In this document: positions 28,522-38,181 of the stretch, piece by piece
Position numbering within the stretch: position 1 is the stretch's first letter
Layout of the letters: each line of letters starts with the position of its first letter
Assembly (NCBI RefSeq): GCF_029277445.1
Contig: NZ_CP119567.1
Coordinates: 806,001-870,000, forward strand
Direction of reading: 5' to 3'
Length of the DNA stretch: 64,000 bases
Origin: Pararhizobium qamdonense
GTDB taxonomy: Bacteria > Pseudomonadota > Alphaproteobacteria > Rhizobiales > Rhizobiaceae
The notes under the pieces: generated by a model
Database searches by the model: none
What the model saw: only the letters and a program-made list of their open reading frames with translations
What the model was told of the DNA's origin: nothing
Made by a program: the position numbers and the translations under genes

Positions 28522-30324
28522 TCATGGATCGACCTCGGCACTTGGCAGGATCACGTTCAGGGTGGGGTCGCCCGCGCGCTGCCATTCACCGGTCACCAGC
28601 GGCAGCGTGGCGCCATCCGGCATGCGGGGTATGTGCTGCAAGCGGTATTCGTAGGTCAGGAGATCGAAGCGCGTGGCGGCCCAGCACCGCCACTCCGCAC
28701 TCTCCCCGGCTTCGAGCGAAAATGATCGCTGCCGCCCCGTCGGGTCGCGCAGGGTGATTGCGACATAGGCGGCGTTGGCTGCCGTTTCCGGATCGAGCGA
28801 AACCAGGACGACGCCGGGCTCCAGCACATCGAGCATTTCCGGGCGCAGAAGAAGGGAGCCTTCGGCAACACCCTCGTAGATGGCCACCTTCGGGCCTTCG
28901 CCCGCGTCCCGATGCGCCACGACCCGCGCGACAGGGGGTAAGGGCTGTGTCACCCAGGCAAGATTGGCCTCGGGCGCCTCGCGCATCAGGTCCGCCAGGC
29001 AGAGCACTTCGCCATCACCGGCAATGCTCACCTCGATGCGCGAGGCGCGTTCGAAGAGGCCGGGCATCGCGGAGATGGCCAGCGTCTCGAACCCCGCATC
29101 TTCTGCGGTCCAGGCGACCGCGCTACCAACCTTTAACGCCTGCCGGCCCAGTGGCCGAGGCAGCGCCGGCACCGTCCCCGCGATCGGCGACAGCGTTGCG
29201 GCAATCGTCGCGGAAAGCGCAAAAGCGTCCGTCAGCGCCGGATAGGTGACGGCAAAGCGATGGAAGGCCGGCGTTGGCGGATAGATGAAGCTCCGCTGCT
29301 GCGGCACACCGCCGGGCCCGCTGGCCAGCACATCGACCTGAACGCGCCGGACAAAACGCGCATCAAGCCCAACCGGAGCAATCAGCGTGACCGGTACGAC
29401 CGAGAACGGAGCGATTGCTGAAAACGCCGGAAACAGGGCCGCACGCGCGGCCGGATCCATCCCGCTGATGAAACTGCGCAGCGACCAGCGTCCCTGCCAG
29501 GTCCGGACGCTGCGGCGATAGACGGAGAGGTCCCAGCTGCGGCGGCCCTCCACGGCTATATCGCCACGCCACTGATAGCGCGGGGTTTCCCAGGCATCGA
29601 CGGCGGGTAAAGCGGCGAGAATATCACCCTGGATTGCCAGTGCCAGAAGGCGGCGGAGCGCCGGGCCATCGGCCAGACGTTCGCCTTCCAGCCGCTCCAG
29701 CCGGAAGGGCGAGCCGTTTCCTGTGGGTGCCGAAAGCATGGCCGCCTCGATCTGGTCACCGGTGGCCCCCTCCCCCTCCAGCCGTAGCAGCGATGCGATC
29801 TCATGCAGGTCGGCGCTCACCAGTACCGGCATAGGCTCTTCCAGCCCCTCGTAACGCGCCTCCACTTCAACCTCGATATCGCCGGCGTCCGAAGAGAGCA
29901 GCGCATCGAGCATCTGGGCGGTATGCGCATCGAAGAGATGCTTCTCAACCATCAACGTGCGGCTGGACAGACGGGCCGGTTTCCAGGCGTCAGGCAGGTC
30001 CACATCGGGGAACCCTGGAACATGGCTGCGCAGGCGCGCCCGTGCCGCGATGAAGCCGACGAGGCGGAGCACCCAGCCATCAGCGGCGGCCGCGCCCAAA
30101 AGTTCAGGGTCGAGCGTGGCAAGGTCGAGTTCGAGATGCATCAAACCACCGGCGGCATCGATGGCCGTGTCGCGAAAACGGCTCAACGCAAAACGTGGCG
30201 TGCCGTCGGCCTCGCGCGCCGCAGTGAGGACGCGCGGGAGCACATGCAGCACGCGCGGCTGCTCATGATCGGGAAAGCCCTCGCCCGGACGGATCGGCGC
30301 CAATTGGGGAAGATCAAAAAACAT
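28522..30324 (-). CDS. beta-repeat protein related to genes 3-5 and 8 (operon gene 2)
   Basis: About 600 residues from the ATG at 30324 (MFFDLPQLAPIRPGEG), with GAGG upstream and 7 bp after gene 1. It is a divergent member of the family: module 1 is recognisable as RVLHVLPRVLTAA followed by TPRFALSRFRD, and the C terminus has one clear beta repeat (VAITLRDPTGRQRSF, then YEYRLQHIP). The tail ends close to the gene 3 start. No signal peptide or known domain. Confidence 0.85.
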   Translation of the reverse strand: MFFDLPQLAPIRPGEGFPDHEQPRVLHVLPRVLTAAREADGTPRFALSRFRDTAIDAAGGLMHLELDLATLDPELLGAAAADGWVLRLVGFIAARARLRSHVPGFPDVDLPDAWKPARLSSRTLMVEKHLFDAHTAQMLDALLSSDAGDIEVEVEARYEGLEEPMPVLVSADLHEIASLLRLEGEGATGDQIEAAMLSAPTGNGSPFRLERLEGERLADGPALRRLLALAIQGDILAALPAVDAWETPRYQWRGDIAVEGRRSWDLSVYRRSVRTWQGRWSLRSFISGMDPAARAALFPAFSAIAPFSVVPVTLIAPVGLDARFVRRVQVDVLASGPGGVPQQRSFIYPPTPAFHRFAVTYPALTDAFALSATIAATLSPIAGTVPALPRPLGRQALKVGSAVAWTAEDAGFETLAISAMPGLFERASRIEVSIAGDGEVLCLADLMREAPEANLAWVTQPLPPVARVVAHRDAGEGPKVAIYEGVAEGSLLLRPEMLDVLEPGVVLVSLDPETAANAAYVAITLRDPTGRQRSFSLEAGESAEWRCWAATRFDLLTYEYRLQHIPRMPDGATLPLVTGEWQRAGDPTLNVILPSAEVDP

Positions 30325-30331
30325 GATCACC

Positions 30332-32785
30332 TCACGCTCCCGCCGGAACGATCTCGACCGCGCCAGCACCCAGACCGTCTACCCACGGACCGGCTTGGCC
30401 GCCGATATCGGCTGATGCACCGTGAAGATTGGTGACGCGGTAACGATAGTGCTCGGATCGCGGCCGGTGCAGCAGCCAGTCGAGGATCGGCAGGCGCAGC
30501 GGCACGTCGTCGGTGAGCGTTGCGGCATCAAGGACAATTCGCGTGTCGCCCTCGAACTCGACCATCACCGCCGCAAGCGCCTCGGTGTCCCCAGGCATGA
30601 TCTGGCCGAAATACATCGGATCGATTGAAAGGGAGAGCGTGAATGTCTGGCTGGAATAGCCACGATTGACCATAATCGAGGGCAACAGCAAAGGCATGTC
30701 GGGATTGACCGTCATGCGCAGGACGGGATTGAGATCCGTGAGGACTGTACCCGGGGGATCGAGCCGGTAATCGATGTCGGCCTGCGCGCCTGCTGCAATC
30801 TGCAAGCCGGGGCTGGCATCCGGAAAGGCCAGGCCGTCGCCGGCCGGGGTGGCAAGAAACTCGGCAATCGTCAGCGGGCTCTCGATGCGGTTGCGCACCG
30901 TGACGCGAACCCGGCCGGCGCCCACGGGACCGCGAAAGCTACGCTCCAGCAGGACACCGCTCGCCTCGTGCAGCGACAGGCGGATGGGGATGGAGGTATT
31001 GGCAGCGCCCGGTAGCGAGGCCGTCACCAGCCCGTCGAGGCCGCCGCTCTGTAGCGCCGTGATCACCGCTGCCAGCGCCTCAGGTGTCAACTGCACCTCA
31101 TCGATGATCCCGTCATCGAGGCTGATCGTGGCTGCCGTCCGCTCGCTCTCAGTAAAGGCGGTACCGGCATCATCGGGCAGCCGCAGCCGCAGCGCCGCCT
31201 GCTCAGGGATCAGCGCCGAGAGCACGGCGCCTTCGCCCAGAAAACGTTTCAGCCTTGCCAGCACCGCGCGGTCCAGATAGGGCACGGCGCGATAGGCCAG
31301 ATGGGCGCGATAGAGAATTTTATTCTCGTTTGCGTCCGCGGCCTCAACGACGTCGAAGAACGCGATGCTGACGGCTGGGAGGTATGGCGCCTCTTCACGG
31401 CGCGGTATGCGGAATTCCTGTGGCTCGTAATAGTAACGGCCGGTAAAGGCCGTATCCTGATAGTAGACAACGGGCGGGCGGCCTTCGCCTGCATCAAACT
31501 CCGCCCGCAACAGCACGCGCGTCATGCTCGGACGCAGATCGCCGGGCACATCGAACATGTAAGCGTTGACATCGACATCGAAGTTAAACGCGATAGCCTG
31601 AACGGCCTCAGCCTGGGTGCGGATGAGCGCCGGGCGGCCCATTTTGTCGATGAAAGCGCTTGTTGGCACCACACGCCGCGCGCCAACCCGCAGATCGCTG
31701 ATGTCGAGCGCTTCGGTGAGATCGGGGCGGAACACCTGCGTCAGCATTTCACGCGAAGTGGCGGGCGTCAGATCAAGCGGCGCGACCTCCATCATTGCGG
31801 GCAAAGGCGCATCGAACCCGCGCATCAGCACGGCTGTATTGAGTGTGTGCACGGTGCTCAAATGCGCCGCAGAAACGCCGCCGGAAACGGTGGTAAAGGG
31901 CTGCCGCAGGACGCGGCGCGCCAGATCTTCCCGGCGCCAATGCGGCTGGGGTCTGTCGCGTGCCGGGCGCACATGGCGCCATTCCGGCGGCTTGATCATC
32001 ATCGTCAAAAGCACGCCGCGATCGAGAAACCGCACCTGATCCTGCACGCCGAAATCGCTCGGAATGATCTGCCGCCATGTGCGGCGGCCAACCGTGGCAA
32101 AGCAGCGCAACTCCAGCCGGCCTTTGGCTGCGGGATCGGTTATCGCCGACCAGAGCTGATCGAAATCGGCCTTGGTGTTGAGATCAAACACAAGCTGCGA
32201 CGTCTCGGCATCCACGCGGTTGACGGCACCGAGCGGGATCGACAGCCAGCTCTCCGCAGGCGCGTCCGTGCCGTTCTCCACGGGAACCGAATATACGATC
32301 CTTGCCGAAACCTCGTGTGCGATCTCCTTGATCGGATGATCGGCGGTGAAGCCCGGCATGCGGCGCTGGAACCCCACAGTAAGGCGCGCAATGGGGCCGC
32401 CCGGCGCTGCGCTCGCCAGCCATTTGAGACTGGCCGCATAGCGTCCGCCGGTTTCCTGGAGCGCATAGACCGGCAGCACGAAACTGAAACCGGCATCATT
32501 GGACGCCGGATAGGCGGTGCCTCGTGACAATGTGCCGTCCGGGCTCAGCGCAACAGCATCCTGTCCCCGCGCCCCGTCTCCCGAATCCGCAACGCTAAAC
32601 TCTACGGATCCGGGATCAGGCGCCCCAGCGTCAGTGATCTGGATATCGGTGATCGGACCGGTGCTGTCTGGATCGATGACGATGGGAAGCGGAAACACCA
32701 CCGGCTTGCGCCGCCGCACCCCGTCCCGCAACGACCGGACCGACATGTCGCGGTTGATGACGTAAATTTCGTCCGCCCTCGACAT
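30332..32785 (-). CDS. beta-repeat protein, first gene of the eight-gene operon
   Basis: An 817-residue protein, the promoter-proximal gene. It is rather different from the others, but a copy of the family module lies near its middle (VYYQDTAFTGRYYYEPQEF, then LPAVSIAFFDVV). The N-terminal third is beta-rich (FPLPIVIDPDSTGPITDIQI), and the C terminus ends in a repeat-like YRYRVTNLHG. There is no signal peptide or enzyme motif. The ATG is about 67 bp from the centre of a perfect TGTGA-N6-TCACA site, which makes this operon a likely target of the CRP-type regulator encoded divergently. Confidence 0.85.
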   Translation of the reverse strand: MSRADEIYVINRDMSVRSLRDGVRRRKPVVFPLPIVIDPDSTGPITDIQITDAGAPDPGSVEFSVADSGDGARGQDAVALSPDGTLSRGTAYPASNDAGFSFVLPVYALQETGGRYAASLKWLASAAPGGPIARLTVGFQRRMPGFTADHPIKEIAHEVSARIVYSVPVENGTDAPAESWLSIPLGAVNRVDAETSQLVFDLNTKADFDQLWSAITDPAAKGRLELRCFATVGRRTWRQIIPSDFGVQDQVRFLDRGVLLTMMIKPPEWRHVRPARDRPQPHWRREDLARRVLRQPFTTVSGGVSAAHLSTVHTLNTAVLMRGFDAPLPAMMEVAPLDLTPATSREMLTQVFRPDLTEALDISDLRVGARRVVPTSAFIDKMGRPALIRTQAEAVQAIAFNFDVDVNAYMFDVPGDLRPSMTRVLLRAEFDAGEGRPPVVYYQDTAFTGRYYYEPQEFRIPRREEAPYLPAVSIAFFDVVEAADANENKILYRAHLAYRAVPYLDRAVLARLKRFLGEGAVLSALIPEQAALRLRLPDDAGTAFTESERTAATISLDDGIIDEVQLTPEALAAVITALQSGGLDGLVTASLPGAANTSIPIRLSLHEASGVLLERSFRGPVGAGRVRVTVRNRIESPLTIAEFLATPAGDGLAFPDASPGLQIAAGAQADIDYRLDPPGTVLTDLNPVLRMTVNPDMPLLLPSIMVNRGYSSQTFTLSLSIDPMYFGQIMPGDTEALAAVMVEFEGDTRIVLDAATLTDDVPLRLPILDWLLHRPRSEHYRYRVTNLHGASADIGGQAGPWVDGLGAGAVEIVPAGA

Positions 32786-32844
32786 TGATCAAGTCTCCCA
32801 TCGCCAATCGATGAGCAACCATGCGCCGAACTCGGCATGCGGAA

Positions 32845-32860
32845 TGTGAGCTAGCTCACA
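32845..32860. promoter_or_regulatory. CRP-type operator upstream of the eight-gene operon
   Basis: TGTGAGCTAGCTCACA is a perfect 16-bp palindrome matching the CRP consensus TGTGA-N6-TCACA at all ten conserved bases. Its centre is about 67 bp from the ATG of operon gene 1. The regulator gene divergent to it encodes a CRP/FNR protein that keeps the Arg-Glu pair used by CRP to read TGTGA. A second site of the same form lies in front of the P450-peroxidase gene. Confidence 0.8.
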
Positions 32861-32923
32861 CAGGTTGAGAAAAATTAGCAAATCGCGATATTCGCTTGTC
32901 TGGAAGGCCTATCCTCTGGCAAG

Positions 32924-33115
32924 TTAGAGCCTCGTACGATCAATGAGGCGCATTCTGTTGCCTCAAATCGGCCGATCCACCAGAAGGATGGCGCAGGGCG
33001 ATGCCGCTCCATCGGACAAGCCATCCGACGCCGTGGGCGGCCGATTTCAGGCAACCCGAAGGGCCGGATGCTTTTTTCCGGCAGAATGCGTCTCATTGAT
33101 CGTACGAGGCTCTAA
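32924..33115. repeat. 192-bp palindromic element with 34-bp inverted termini
   Basis: The arms 32924-32957 and 33082-33115 are inverted copies matching at 33 of 34 positions (beginning TTAGAGCCTCGTACG). Inside them a second inverted pair (32958-32974 and 33038-33054) matches at 16 of 17. A further small hairpin (GCCGGA...TCCGGC) lies near 33064-33081. TA dinucleotides sit at both outer ends (TTAGAG / CTCTAA). No coding sequence is seen inside. It looks like a miniature inverted-repeat element or a rhizobial intergenic palindromic mosaic element. It is inserted between the CRP-type site and the regulator gene. An invertible segment is also possible, but no recombinase gene is present nearby. 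Confidence 0.8.
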
Positions 33116-33144
33116 TACAACTTCAGCGGAAGGCGGCTTTTGTG

Positions 33145-33903
33145 ATGGGCAAGAAGAGTTTCGCTGCCGACAAGATTGTCTGGCTGGATTCCCACCGGCC
33201 GGCCTCCCGGCGTACAAGCAAAAACAAGCAGATCCAATCTCAGGACGCGGCCGGTGGTCACGATCAAAGTTCGTCGGGCCGCGATCTCTTCGATCTTCTG
33301 TTCGACAATTGTGTCACCGACCGTCTGCCCGCCGGAAAGCATCTCTTTCTGCAGGAGGACAGATCGGACCGGGTCTTCGGGCTGATCGAAGGCTCGATCG
33401 AAATCTCGATCTATTCGATCGACGGCCAGAAACTCGTCGCCAACATGCAGGCCGCGCCAACGATCATCGGCGAGATCGGCGCGCTTGATGGAGGTGTGCG
33501 CACCGCGACCGCCATATGCCGGACCGATTGCGTTGTTGTGTCGCTGGACCGGGATCAGCTTCTACGACGCATCGAGGAAAGCCCGCTGCTTGCACGCTCC
33601 ATGCTGCGTCTGTTGTGCGACAGGGTCCGATGGGTGAGCGAATCGCTGGGCGACCACGCCTTTCTCGACGTCGAGGCCAGGCTTGCCAAACGGTTGCTGC
33701 TGCTTGACAAGCTGCTTGCCGACCCGTCCGGCTGGATCGCCATATCGCAAAGCGAGATCGCCGATTTCCTCGGCTCGACGCGCGAGTCCGTCAACAAGCT
33801 CCTGAACAACTGGCGCAGCCTCGGCTTTATCGAGGTCAAGCGCGGCCGTATCAAGGTCGCCAGCCGGAACCGCCTTCGCCTGTTGCTGCGGGAACGGGAA
33901 TAG
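33145..33903 (+). CDS. CRP/FNR family transcriptional regulator
   Basis: A regulator of about 252 residues with a low-complexity N-terminal tail of about 45 residues, a cyclic-nucleotide-binding domain (LPAGKHLFLQEDRSDRVF, GEIGALDGG with R-T at 119-120 in the position of CRP Arg82-Ser83) and a C-terminal winged helix-turn-helix (ISQSEIADFLGSTRESVNKL). The recognition helix keeps Arg-Glu (TRES) as in CRP, with Lys in place of Arg185, consistent with binding TGTGA half-sites. No FNR-type cysteine cluster is seen. GTG at 33142 is an alternative start; GGAAGG lies upstream. It is convergent with the P450-peroxidase gene (6-bp gap). It probably controls this cluster together with the nearby cyclase. 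Confidence 0.9.
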   Translation: MGKKSFAADKIVWLDSHRPASRRTSKNKQIQSQDAAGGHDQSSSGRDLFDLLFDNCVTDRLPAGKHLFLQEDRSDRVFGLIEGSIEISIYSIDGQKLVANMQAAPTIIGEIGALDGGVRTATAICRTDCVVVSLDRDQLLRRIEESPLLARSMLRLLCDRVRWVSESLGDHAFLDVEARLAKRLLLLDKLLADPSGWIAISQSEIADFLGSTRESVNKLLNNWRSLGFIEVKRGRIKVASRNRLRLLLRERE

Positions 33904-33909
33904 GCCGCA

Positions 33910-36900
33910 TTACCGCTCACCACCCGCCACATCCAGCCGCGACAGCATGTAGCGCAAAGCCGCCCGGCTTGGCAGGAAGAAATAGCCGCCACCCCGCGTG
34001 GTGATAAAGGACGGCATGCCTTCCAGTGCAAGAGAGCCCTCCCAACGCGGCAAGGCAAAGCGGCCCCTCGGCTTACCACGCGCGCCGACCTTCTGGGTGC
34101 CGATCAGCGGATCCTTCTCGTCTCTCAAACCATGGAAGCTGCCCGACGCCATCCAGGTCTGCTGGATAAACTCGTACTGGCGTTCGATGCTGGCGTTGAC
34201 GCACATGAACAGCAGCCCCTTCTCCGTCGTGCCATCCGCGCCTGCGGCCGCATAGGTCCTGCCGACACGCAGGATGCGGTGGCGCTTTGTGATCCGGATT
34301 TCCGTGTCGAGGTCCGTGTTCAGGGAAGCGCGTGGATTGGACCGGCGCACATGCGCACCGAGAGGGCATCGTAACCCCTGCGGATCCTCGGCGCCGAAGG
34401 TGAAGCCATTGTCGGGCAAGCCGCCGGCGGGCCGGTGCGGGCTCTTGATCAGCGAGGAACCATCCTTCCAGCGCCCGACGATCCGCGCGCCAACCCAATC
34501 CGCCGTCACTGCCTCGCCCGTCAATGTCCCGACGCTGCTTGCCGCCGCGCGGCAGTAATCCTCAAAACGTTCCACATGCTGCTGGAGCTGGCGCACGACG
34601 ACGAAACTGCCGTTGCGCCCAAAATCATGCCAGCGGGATTTTCCAGCCGTGATGCTGCCATCGACCTCGACCGCGCGCAGGATGCCGAGCGGATCGGTAT
34701 GCCCGGGCACGGTGGGGCTTGGCGGGTAGAAGCCATGCTCGTCGCGATAACCGAACAGAAACTCGCCCGGATTGAGAAGATGCATCTCGTGCACGGTGCT
34801 GCCGGTATCCTGCCAGCTTCCGCGCAGGATCGGCTGGGAAATGCCGTCCTGAAAGCCGAAATGATCACGCCCCTTGCTGCCATCGCCCTGCGAGCCCGCA
34901 GGCTTGACCGATAGTTCGAGACGGTGAACCGGCTCCATACCCGTCTCGCGGGACACCTCGTCCAGCCCGCGCACCACAATGTCCAGAATGTCTTGGGAGC
35001 CGGCATAGCAGTTGACGATCATGTCGACTGGATTGCGCCCACCCCCCCAATACCATCCGGCTGGGTCGTTTTGGCCCCAGTCGTCGAGGATCCGACTCCG
35101 ATAAGGGTTCGCCATGCCCTGACGGAAGGCGAGCGGAAAGCTCGCCAGCGCCTCCGTCTCGACGGCACCTTCCGGTCCGACGCCGAGGCGGCGCAATCCA
35201 CCTGGCCCGAAGAAGGCCATCATGGCGCGATCGGTGGGTGCCGTGTCGCCAAACGAAATTTTATCTGTGACATAGGCCAGCCAGCGCCGGCGCGATACCG
35301 GCGAGAGGCCGTCCGGCACGCGAAATGCCAGCATCACACCATGCGCAAGGCGCCCCAACGGGCCAAAGACGATCGACTGGATTTCGCCCTGTTCGAGGAT
35401 CTCGGACGGTGCCGGATCAGGCAGCAGCAACTGCTGGACGGCATTGAGACGCGTACGCGGCAGCCGTTCGGTGGAGGAAAACAGACTGATCCAGTCGCGC
35501 GCTTCACTCAGCCGCGCCGAACAGATACCCTGGCGTATCCTTGCGTTCGTGCGAATATGCGCGGCCGAAATCCGGGGATAGGCGCTGTACCAGAAGCTGG
35601 TCGGTACCTGCTGGTTGCGGGCCCAGCGCTTGAAGCGGTCACCATCGCGGGCACCGTCCAGGAAGAGAAACCGCGTCGATGGGAAGCCTTCTGTATTGCT
35701 CCACACGCCGGTCAAGCCCGCCGAGGCTTTCGTAATGAAGTCTTCCAGATAGCTCTCCCAACTGCCGCCATAATTGCTCAGGAAGACGAGCTTGTCGGTG
35801 CCGGGAACTCGGACCCAGCGGGCGAAATGGATGGTGCCGATCGTCGATAGGAACCCCGGCCGGAAGATATGTGTGGCCGAGATGGAGATCACATAAAACG
35901 TAAAGCGCAGCAGCATCCTGCGGAAACGTCCTGCCTTGATCGTCGAGACGGCCGTCATATGGTTCTGGAACTCGCGATCCTCACCTTTCTGAAGCCCTTC
36001 CAGGCGCTCCGGCGAGATCGAATCCGTCGCCGGCTCGCAGGCCGTCTCGATACGGCGAAGCCAGATCAGCGCCAGCGTGAGCGCAATCGAAACCGTCGTC
36101 ATGATGCCGAGCCCGGCCAGAACGAAGGCCGTGCCCAGCCGCAAAAGAAAAGCTGGCCAGGAGGCACCGGTTTCAAAAACGAGGCGATAGGTCAGGTACC
36201 AGCATATCGCATAGACAACGACCAGCGTGATCGTGACCGGCTTGGCCAGCAATGTCTTGCGAATGGCGCTCCAGACCCCTTTCGGCGGCTCGGCCAGCCC
36301 GTTTGCCGCCGGAGCGAAAGCCCAGTCGAACTTTCGGTTGCCGCGCAACTGGTTTCGCACCTCCGTCAGTACCTGCGCGGCATCGCCGCCCGGCTTTGCA
36401 GAAAGCCTTTCGACGATGCGCATCGCGTGCTTCGCTAGAGCCGCCTCGCGGCGGATGCGCTCGACCGTGTGCCCCGGCGTACCGCCAAAGACCAGCCCGC
36501 TGAGACTTCCGAAATAAGGCGAAACGTCCTGCGCATGCCGGTCCATGAAGGCAGCAAGATCGGTATCGACCGCTCCACCCGAAACGTCTTCACAGATGTT
36601 CCGGACCTGCGGTTCAAGCGCCTGCGCAAAAGCCTGCAGGACTGCCGGCTTGCCGCCATCGCCGCTCATTTCAATGAGGAGATGATGGCCCCGTTCTCCA
36701 TCGCCACCGGTATCGACCAGCGACATGCTGGCAAAATGGATGATGCCGGTGCTATCGAGCCCGGTCTTCGCATCGCCCACGCACGGATTACCGAGCGCAT
36801 CAAGCTCAGCCCGAATCGCCTTGACATCAGCACCGGGCTTGACCGGGACGATAACGGTTATCATCGACTGCTGGTTTGCAGGATCGAATTCGACCATGAG

Positions 36901-38181
36901 TTTTTCGGGATAGGGGCCGAGCCGCTGCAATCGCCCCTCCCTGCCTGCCGCGCGCCGGAAGCCGGGTTTCGAAAACAGCGCACGCAGACATTCTGCCGTC
37001 TGTACTCGCGCCAGGAGCGCACCGATGCACTTATGGATGCCATGGCCGAAGACCAGCGACTGCTGGTCTGGCCGCCCGGGCTGGAAATCCCAGGGATCGG
37101 CCACCGCCCGCCTGTCGAACATGGCAGAGCGTGTGGCGGGCCAGACGACCGTGTCGCCCTTGATCGTATACGGTCTGCCATGATCGCCGCCGATCTTCTG
37201 GTCGTGCCGCGCATAGCGCCAGGGGCTGATCCAGATCGGCTTGAAGCGCATCGCCTCGACAATGGCAAGATCCAGACGCTTGCTGTCCGAAAGCGCGGCC
37301 GCTGCCGCCATCTCGTCAAAAATCTCCTTGCGCGACAGCGCCACCTCAAGGCAATTGCCGCCGCCCAAAAGCGTCGTCGGTCCAAAGCCGGTGATCATGC
37401 CCATCATGATGGCGTGAATGTCGGGCCGGCCGATGCGCCCCTGCTGCATTGCGCCGACCAGGCGATCGAGCGGCCGCTCCTGCAAGGCGCCCGCCGCGAT
37501 GACGGTATCGATCGACCGGTCGATCGCCGCGCCAATATTGCGCGAAGCGGCAATCGCCAATTCACGCACCACGGTATCGGCGGTTGGATCGCCGAAGAAG
37601 ACGGTGCTGAGCGCAATGGCCCAGTCTGCAAACTCGCCCTCATCATCGACCACAACGCCGTAATATTCGCAGCAGATTGTCGAGGAGACGATGCGGAAGA
37701 GATCAAACGCCGCATTGAGCTTGGTGTCGGCACCATCAACGATTTCACGCGCACGCCGCGCCGCGATCGGCCGCACGCGCGCCTCCACTTCGGCAGGCGG
37801 AAAGGCGCTCAGCACCACCGATTTGAGACGCCGGTAATCCTCTCCGTCGCTCATCCCGAGAATGAAATTCGCGCCGCCGGCAAACTCGGTCATTTCCGGC
37901 CCATAGGGCGTCTCGAAATCGGCCTGCCGCTCCAGCACTTCGCGCACGTCGGCATTGCGGGTGAGCAGCACGAAACGCCCGCAGCGCGCGCGCGGCCAGA
38001 CCGCCCGCAACACGGACAGCCACCAATCCGGGTGCTCGATCAGATACCCCGCCGCCCGGCCCAGCAATCCGCTGGAACGCATGCGTTGCAGGTCGAATGG
38101 CGGGACAGTGCCGGTGACCGGGTGCTCGGCCCGCGCCTGCGCCAGACGTTCAAAATATTTCGGGCTGCATTTGAAAACCAT
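33910..38181 (-). CDS. cytochrome P450 - transmembrane - DyP-type peroxidase fusion
   Basis: A single 1423-residue chain. Residues about 1-435 form a P450: EAMR (E309/R312) and heme loop FGHGIHKCIG with Cys385. Residues 440-630 look like a spacer with two related short segments. Two membrane segments follow (about 648-667 and 682-708). Residues about 780-900 hold a conserved-looking block (LSNYGGSWESYLEDF), and 930-1420 is a DyP-type peroxidase with GFQDGISQP (Asp1112) and the proximal-His block CPLGAHVRRSNPR (His1277). Both heme sites look complete. The ATG at 38181 has an AGAGG site; an upstream in-frame start at 38235 overlaps the CRP-type site. A TGTGA-N6-TCACA site lies about 63 bp upstream of the start. 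Confidence 0.88.
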   Translation of the reverse strand: MVFKCSPKYFERLAQARAEHPVTGTVPPFDLQRMRSSGLLGRAAGYLIEHPDWWLSVLRAVWPRARCGRFVLLTRNADVREVLERQADFETPYGPEMTEFAGGANFILGMSDGEDYRRLKSVVLSAFPPAEVEARVRPIAARRAREIVDGADTKLNAAFDLFRIVSSTICCEYYGVVVDDEGEFADWAIALSTVFFGDPTADTVVRELAIAASRNIGAAIDRSIDTVIAAGALQERPLDRLVGAMQQGRIGRPDIHAIMMGMITGFGPTTLLGGGNCLEVALSRKEIFDEMAAAAALSDSKRLDLAIVEAMRFKPIWISPWRYARHDQKIGGDHGRPYTIKGDTVVWPATRSAMFDRRAVADPWDFQPGRPDQQSLVFGHGIHKCIGALLARVQTAECLRALFSKPGFRRAAGREGRLQRLGPYPEKLMVEFDPANQQSMITVIVPVKPGADVKAIRAELDALGNPCVGDAKTGLDSTGIIHFASMSLVDTGGDGERGHHLLIEMSGDGGKPAVLQAFAQALEPQVRNICEDVSGGAVDTDLAAFMDRHAQDVSPYFGSLSGLVFGGTPGHTVERIRREAALAKHAMRIVERLSAKPGGDAAQVLTEVRNQLRGNRKFDWAFAPAANGLAEPPKGVWSAIRKTLLAKPVTITLVVVYAICWYLTYRLVFETGASWPAFLLRLGTAFVLAGLGIMTTVSIALTLALIWLRRIETACEPATDSISPERLEGLQKGEDREFQNHMTAVSTIKAGRFRRMLLRFTFYVISISATHIFRPGFLSTIGTIHFARWVRVPGTDKLVFLSNYGGSWESYLEDFITKASAGLTGVWSNTEGFPSTRFLFLDGARDGDRFKRWARNQQVPTSFWYSAYPRISAAHIRTNARIRQGICSARLSEARDWISLFSSTERLPRTRLNAVQQLLLPDPAPSEILEQGEIQSIVFGPLGRLAHGVMLAFRVPDGLSPVSRRRWLAYVTDKISFGDTAPTDRAMMAFFGPGGLRRLGVGPEGAVETEALASFPLAFRQGMANPYRSRILDDWGQNDPAGWYWGGGRNPVDMIVNCYAGSQDILDIVVRGLDEVSRETGMEPVHRLELSVKPAGSQGDGSKGRDHFGFQDGISQPILRGSWQDTGSTVHEMHLLNPGEFLFGYRDEHGFYPPSPTVPGHTDPLGILRAVEVDGSITAGKSRWHDFGRNGSFVVVRQLQQHVERFEDYCRAAASSVGTLTGEAVTADWVGARIVGRWKDGSSLIKSPHRPAGGLPDNGFTFGAEDPQGLRCPLGAHVRRSNPRASLNTDLDTEIRITKRHRILRVGRTYAAAGADGTTEKGLLFMCVNASIERQYEFIQQTWMASGSFHGLRDEKDPLIGTQKVGARGKPRGRFALPRWEGSLALEGMPSFITTRGGGYFFLPSRAALRYMLSRLDVAGGER

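Noticed and set aside
32924..33115. Inverted-repeat element read as an invertible (phase-variable) promoter
   Set aside because: The arms are long and the sequence lacks a nearby recombinase gene; a palindromic intergenic element is simpler. Kept only as an alternative.
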